The notes under the pieces: generated by a model
What the model was told of the DNA's origin: nothing
Databases searched by the model: none
The model's input: the letters and a program-made list of their open reading frames with translations, nothing else
In this document: in pieces, positions 57,163-58,341 of the stretch
How the letters are laid out: the number at the start of each line of letters is the position of its first letter
Numbering within the stretch: the first letter of the stretch is position 1
Assembly: GCF_000564855.1 (NCBI RefSeq)
Contig: NZ_AYXG01000131.1
Span: 1 to 58,341 of the forward strand
Source: Actinokineospora spheciospongiae
GTDB lineage: Bacteria > Actinomycetota > Actinomycetes > Mycobacteriales > Pseudonocardiaceae
Direction of reading: 5' to 3'
Length of the DNA: 58,341 nt
Translations under genes and position numbers: made by a program

Positions 57163-58089
57163 GTGGGGGAACTGGACCTGGGCGCGGTGCGGGCCTTCGT
57201 GGCGGTGGCGGAGAACCGGCACTTCGGTGAGGCGGCGGTGGAGCTGGGGATCACCCAGCAGGCGGTGTCGAAGCGCGTCGCCAAGCTGGAGGCGGACCTC
57301 GGCACCGTGCTGCTGTCCCGGCTGCGCACCGGAACCGGCCTGTCCCGGGACGGGGACCGGTTCCTGCCGCACGCGCGAACCCTGTTGGAAGCGGCGGACC
57401 GGGCGGCGGTGGCGCTGCGCCGAGACCGCCCCCTGCGGGTGGACGTGCTCGACACCCGGCTGACGACCACGGAACTGATGCGCGCCTACCACGAAACCGG
57501 GGTGGACATCGACGTCGTCACCTCGGACGGCCTGCGGACCGCGCGGTCGACGCTCAGGGCCGGGACGGTGGACGCGGCCTTCGCGCGGGTGACCGGCCCG
57601 CTGGACGGGGTGCGGAGCACGCCGGTCCACCTGGAGCCGATGGAGGTCCTGGTCGGCACCGGGCACCCGTGGGCGGGGCGCGGGGCGGTCACCATGGCCG
57701 ACCTGGCGGGGGTGACCGCGTGGATGCCCGGCAACGAGCGCGGCAGCGAGTGGGCCGAGTTCTGGGAGGTGGTGGGCGCCGAGTTCGGCGTGCGGATCGA
57801 CACCACCGGCCCGAACTTCGGCTACGAGCACCTGGTGGCCGCCGTCGGCGCGAGCACCGACCGGATCAGCTTCATCGGCGAGCAGTGCCGGATGCCGGAG
57901 CACCCCGGCGTGGTCCGGCTGCCGGTGCACCCGCCGCGCCCGGCGTACCCGTGGTCGCTGCTGTGGCACCGCCACAACCGGCACGCCGCGCTGCCGGGGC
58001 TCATCGCCCACGTGCGCGCCGGGTTCCGCCCGCAGGACCCGGCCCAGGTCTGGCTGCCGGACGCGGACCTGCCCGCCTTCCGCCCCTGA
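57163..58089 (+). CDS. LysR-family transcriptional regulator
   Basis: A 308-residue LysR: the helix-turn-helix is DLGAVRAFVAVAENRHFGEAAVELGITQQAVSKRVAKLEADLG (in part) at residues 4-45, and the ligand-binding domain follows from about 90, including MEVLVGTGHPWAGRGAVTMADLAGV. The GTG at 57163 has GGGAGG 5 bp upstream. Its target is not obvious; the upstream DUF6300 gene is on the same strand and the region downstream is repetitive. Confidence 0.92.
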   Translation: MGELDLGAVRAFVAVAENRHFGEAAVELGITQQAVSKRVAKLEADLGTVLLSRLRTGTGLSRDGDRFLPHARTLLEAADRAAVALRRDRPLRVDVLDTRLTTTELMRAYHETGVDIDVVTSDGLRTARSTLRAGTVDAAFARVTGPLDGVRSTPVHLEPMEVLVGTGHPWAGRGAVTMADLAGVTAWMPGNERGSEWAEFWEVVGAEFGVRIDTTGPNFGYEHLVAAVGASTDRISFIGEQCRMPEHPGVVRLPVHPPRPAYPWSLLWHRHNRHAALPGLIAHVRAGFRPQDPAQVWLPDADLPAFRP

Positions 58090-58165
58090 CCCACCACGCA
58101 CAAAGCAGATCCCCCACCCCGACCACCCGCCACCCCCGACACACACTGGCGCACCAACAACAACC

Positions 58166-58341
58166 AGCCACCCCGAAAACCGCCAGCCCGGCAAGCAAAC
58201 GCCCGGGTAGGTGGGTGGATGCGCTCGGCCAGCCGACCACCCATCAAACGGCGGCCCGGCCACAAAAGCGCCCGGGTGGGTGGAGGTGCTCGGCCAGCCG
58301 ACCACCCAACAAACCGCCAGCCCGGCCACAAAAACGCCCGG
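58166..58341. repeat. Tandem repeat of about 66-69 bp, three copies (last truncated by the window)
   Basis: CGCCCGGG begins at 58200, 58269 and 58335 (cut after CGCCCGG), each preceded by AAAC(C/G)G(C/G)C(A/G)GCCCGGC and a short A-rich stretch and, in the first two, followed by GTRGGTGGRTGGA or similar and CTCGGCCAGCCGACCACCCA. The reverse complement of the middle part matches the two repeats at the window start. The spacer 58090-58165 holds nothing I recognise. Confidence 0.65.

Noticed and set aside
56428-58329. Minus-strand frame of 633 codons across the right end
   Set aside because: It is antisense to the LysR and DUF6300 genes and reads through the tandem repeat; no homology or start signal.
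58166-58341. Possible CRISPR array at the right end
   Set aside because: Only three long diverged units of 66-69 bp, no short identical repeats with unique spacers and no cas gene.
1-58341. tRNA, rRNA, insertion sequence or phage attachment site
   Set aside because: I looked for tRNA arms, transposase or integrase motifs and terminal inverted repeats and saw none that I could support by eye.

Overview
The window is very GC-rich (mostly G/C third codon positions), uses many GTG starts and 4-bp stop/start overlaps, and carries TetR, SARP/AfsR, MmyB-type XRE, PucR and MMPL families, TANNNT-type leaderless promoters and rare TTA codons. This points to a filamentous actinomycete; a Pseudonocardiaceae member (Actinosynnema/Saccharothrix/Lentzea-like) is my inference, not something the sequence proves. 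I see no rRNA, tRNA, CRISPR array, transposase or phage gene. About 48 protein genes are supported, plus one clear pseudogene.

Left part (1-20.2 kb), mainly metabolism and small regulatory units: a zinc alcohol dehydrogenase divergent from an SRPBCC-DUF4166 pair, with two identical TetR-type operators between them; an MFS exporter convergent with an alditol oxidase; a Nudix hydrolase with a TTA codon; a dienelactone hydrolase; a Baeyer-Villiger monooxygenase (BVMO) coupled to an SMP-30-like lactonase; an ArsR-AHSA1 pair; a TetR-MMPL-SDR group with a 13-bp minisatellite; an acyl-CoA dehydrogenase-hydroxyacyl-CoA dehydrogenase operon divergent from its probable TetR regulator; and a small secreted protein.

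Centre (20.3-30.8 kb): after a strong terminator and about 800 bp of non-coding DNA comes the most distinctive locus. It is a four-EF-hand protein followed by four genes joined by 4-bp overlaps: an iterative type I PKS of the 6-methylsalicylate-synthase type (KS-AT-TH/DH-KR-ACP), a LuxE/PaaK-like adenylating enzyme, a LuxC-like acyl reductase and a cytochrome P450. The simplest reading is a short pathway in which the aromatic acid made by the PKS is activated and reduced to an aldehyde by a bioluminescence-type fatty acid reductase pair, then oxidised by the P450. The PKS gene has one TTA codon, so bldA control is possible.

Right part (30.8-58.3 kb): a membrane protein-lipoprotein pair; an SDR divergent from an XRE/MmyB regulator; a propeller lipoprotein; a methyltransferase and DHA2 exporter divergent from a double-domain AsnC regulator; a heterodimeric ABC exporter with one degenerate ATP site and a 27-codon ORF wedged between its genes; a SARP/AfsR regulator surrounded by three secreted proteins, two of them tandem paralogues; a DUF6301/TY-Chap-like protein; a PucR regulator; an SGNH hydrolase; a gutted branched-chain aminotransferase; and a P450-TetR-ferredoxin-P450 operon divergent from a DHA2 exporter. 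The operator of this last operon, TAAGTCA-N6-TGACTTA, recurs with one mismatch in front of the BVMO-lactonase operon 47 kb away, suggesting one catabolic or biosynthetic regulon split over the window. DUF6300 and LysR genes and a tandem repeat close the window; relatives of that repeat lie in inverse orientation at its very start.
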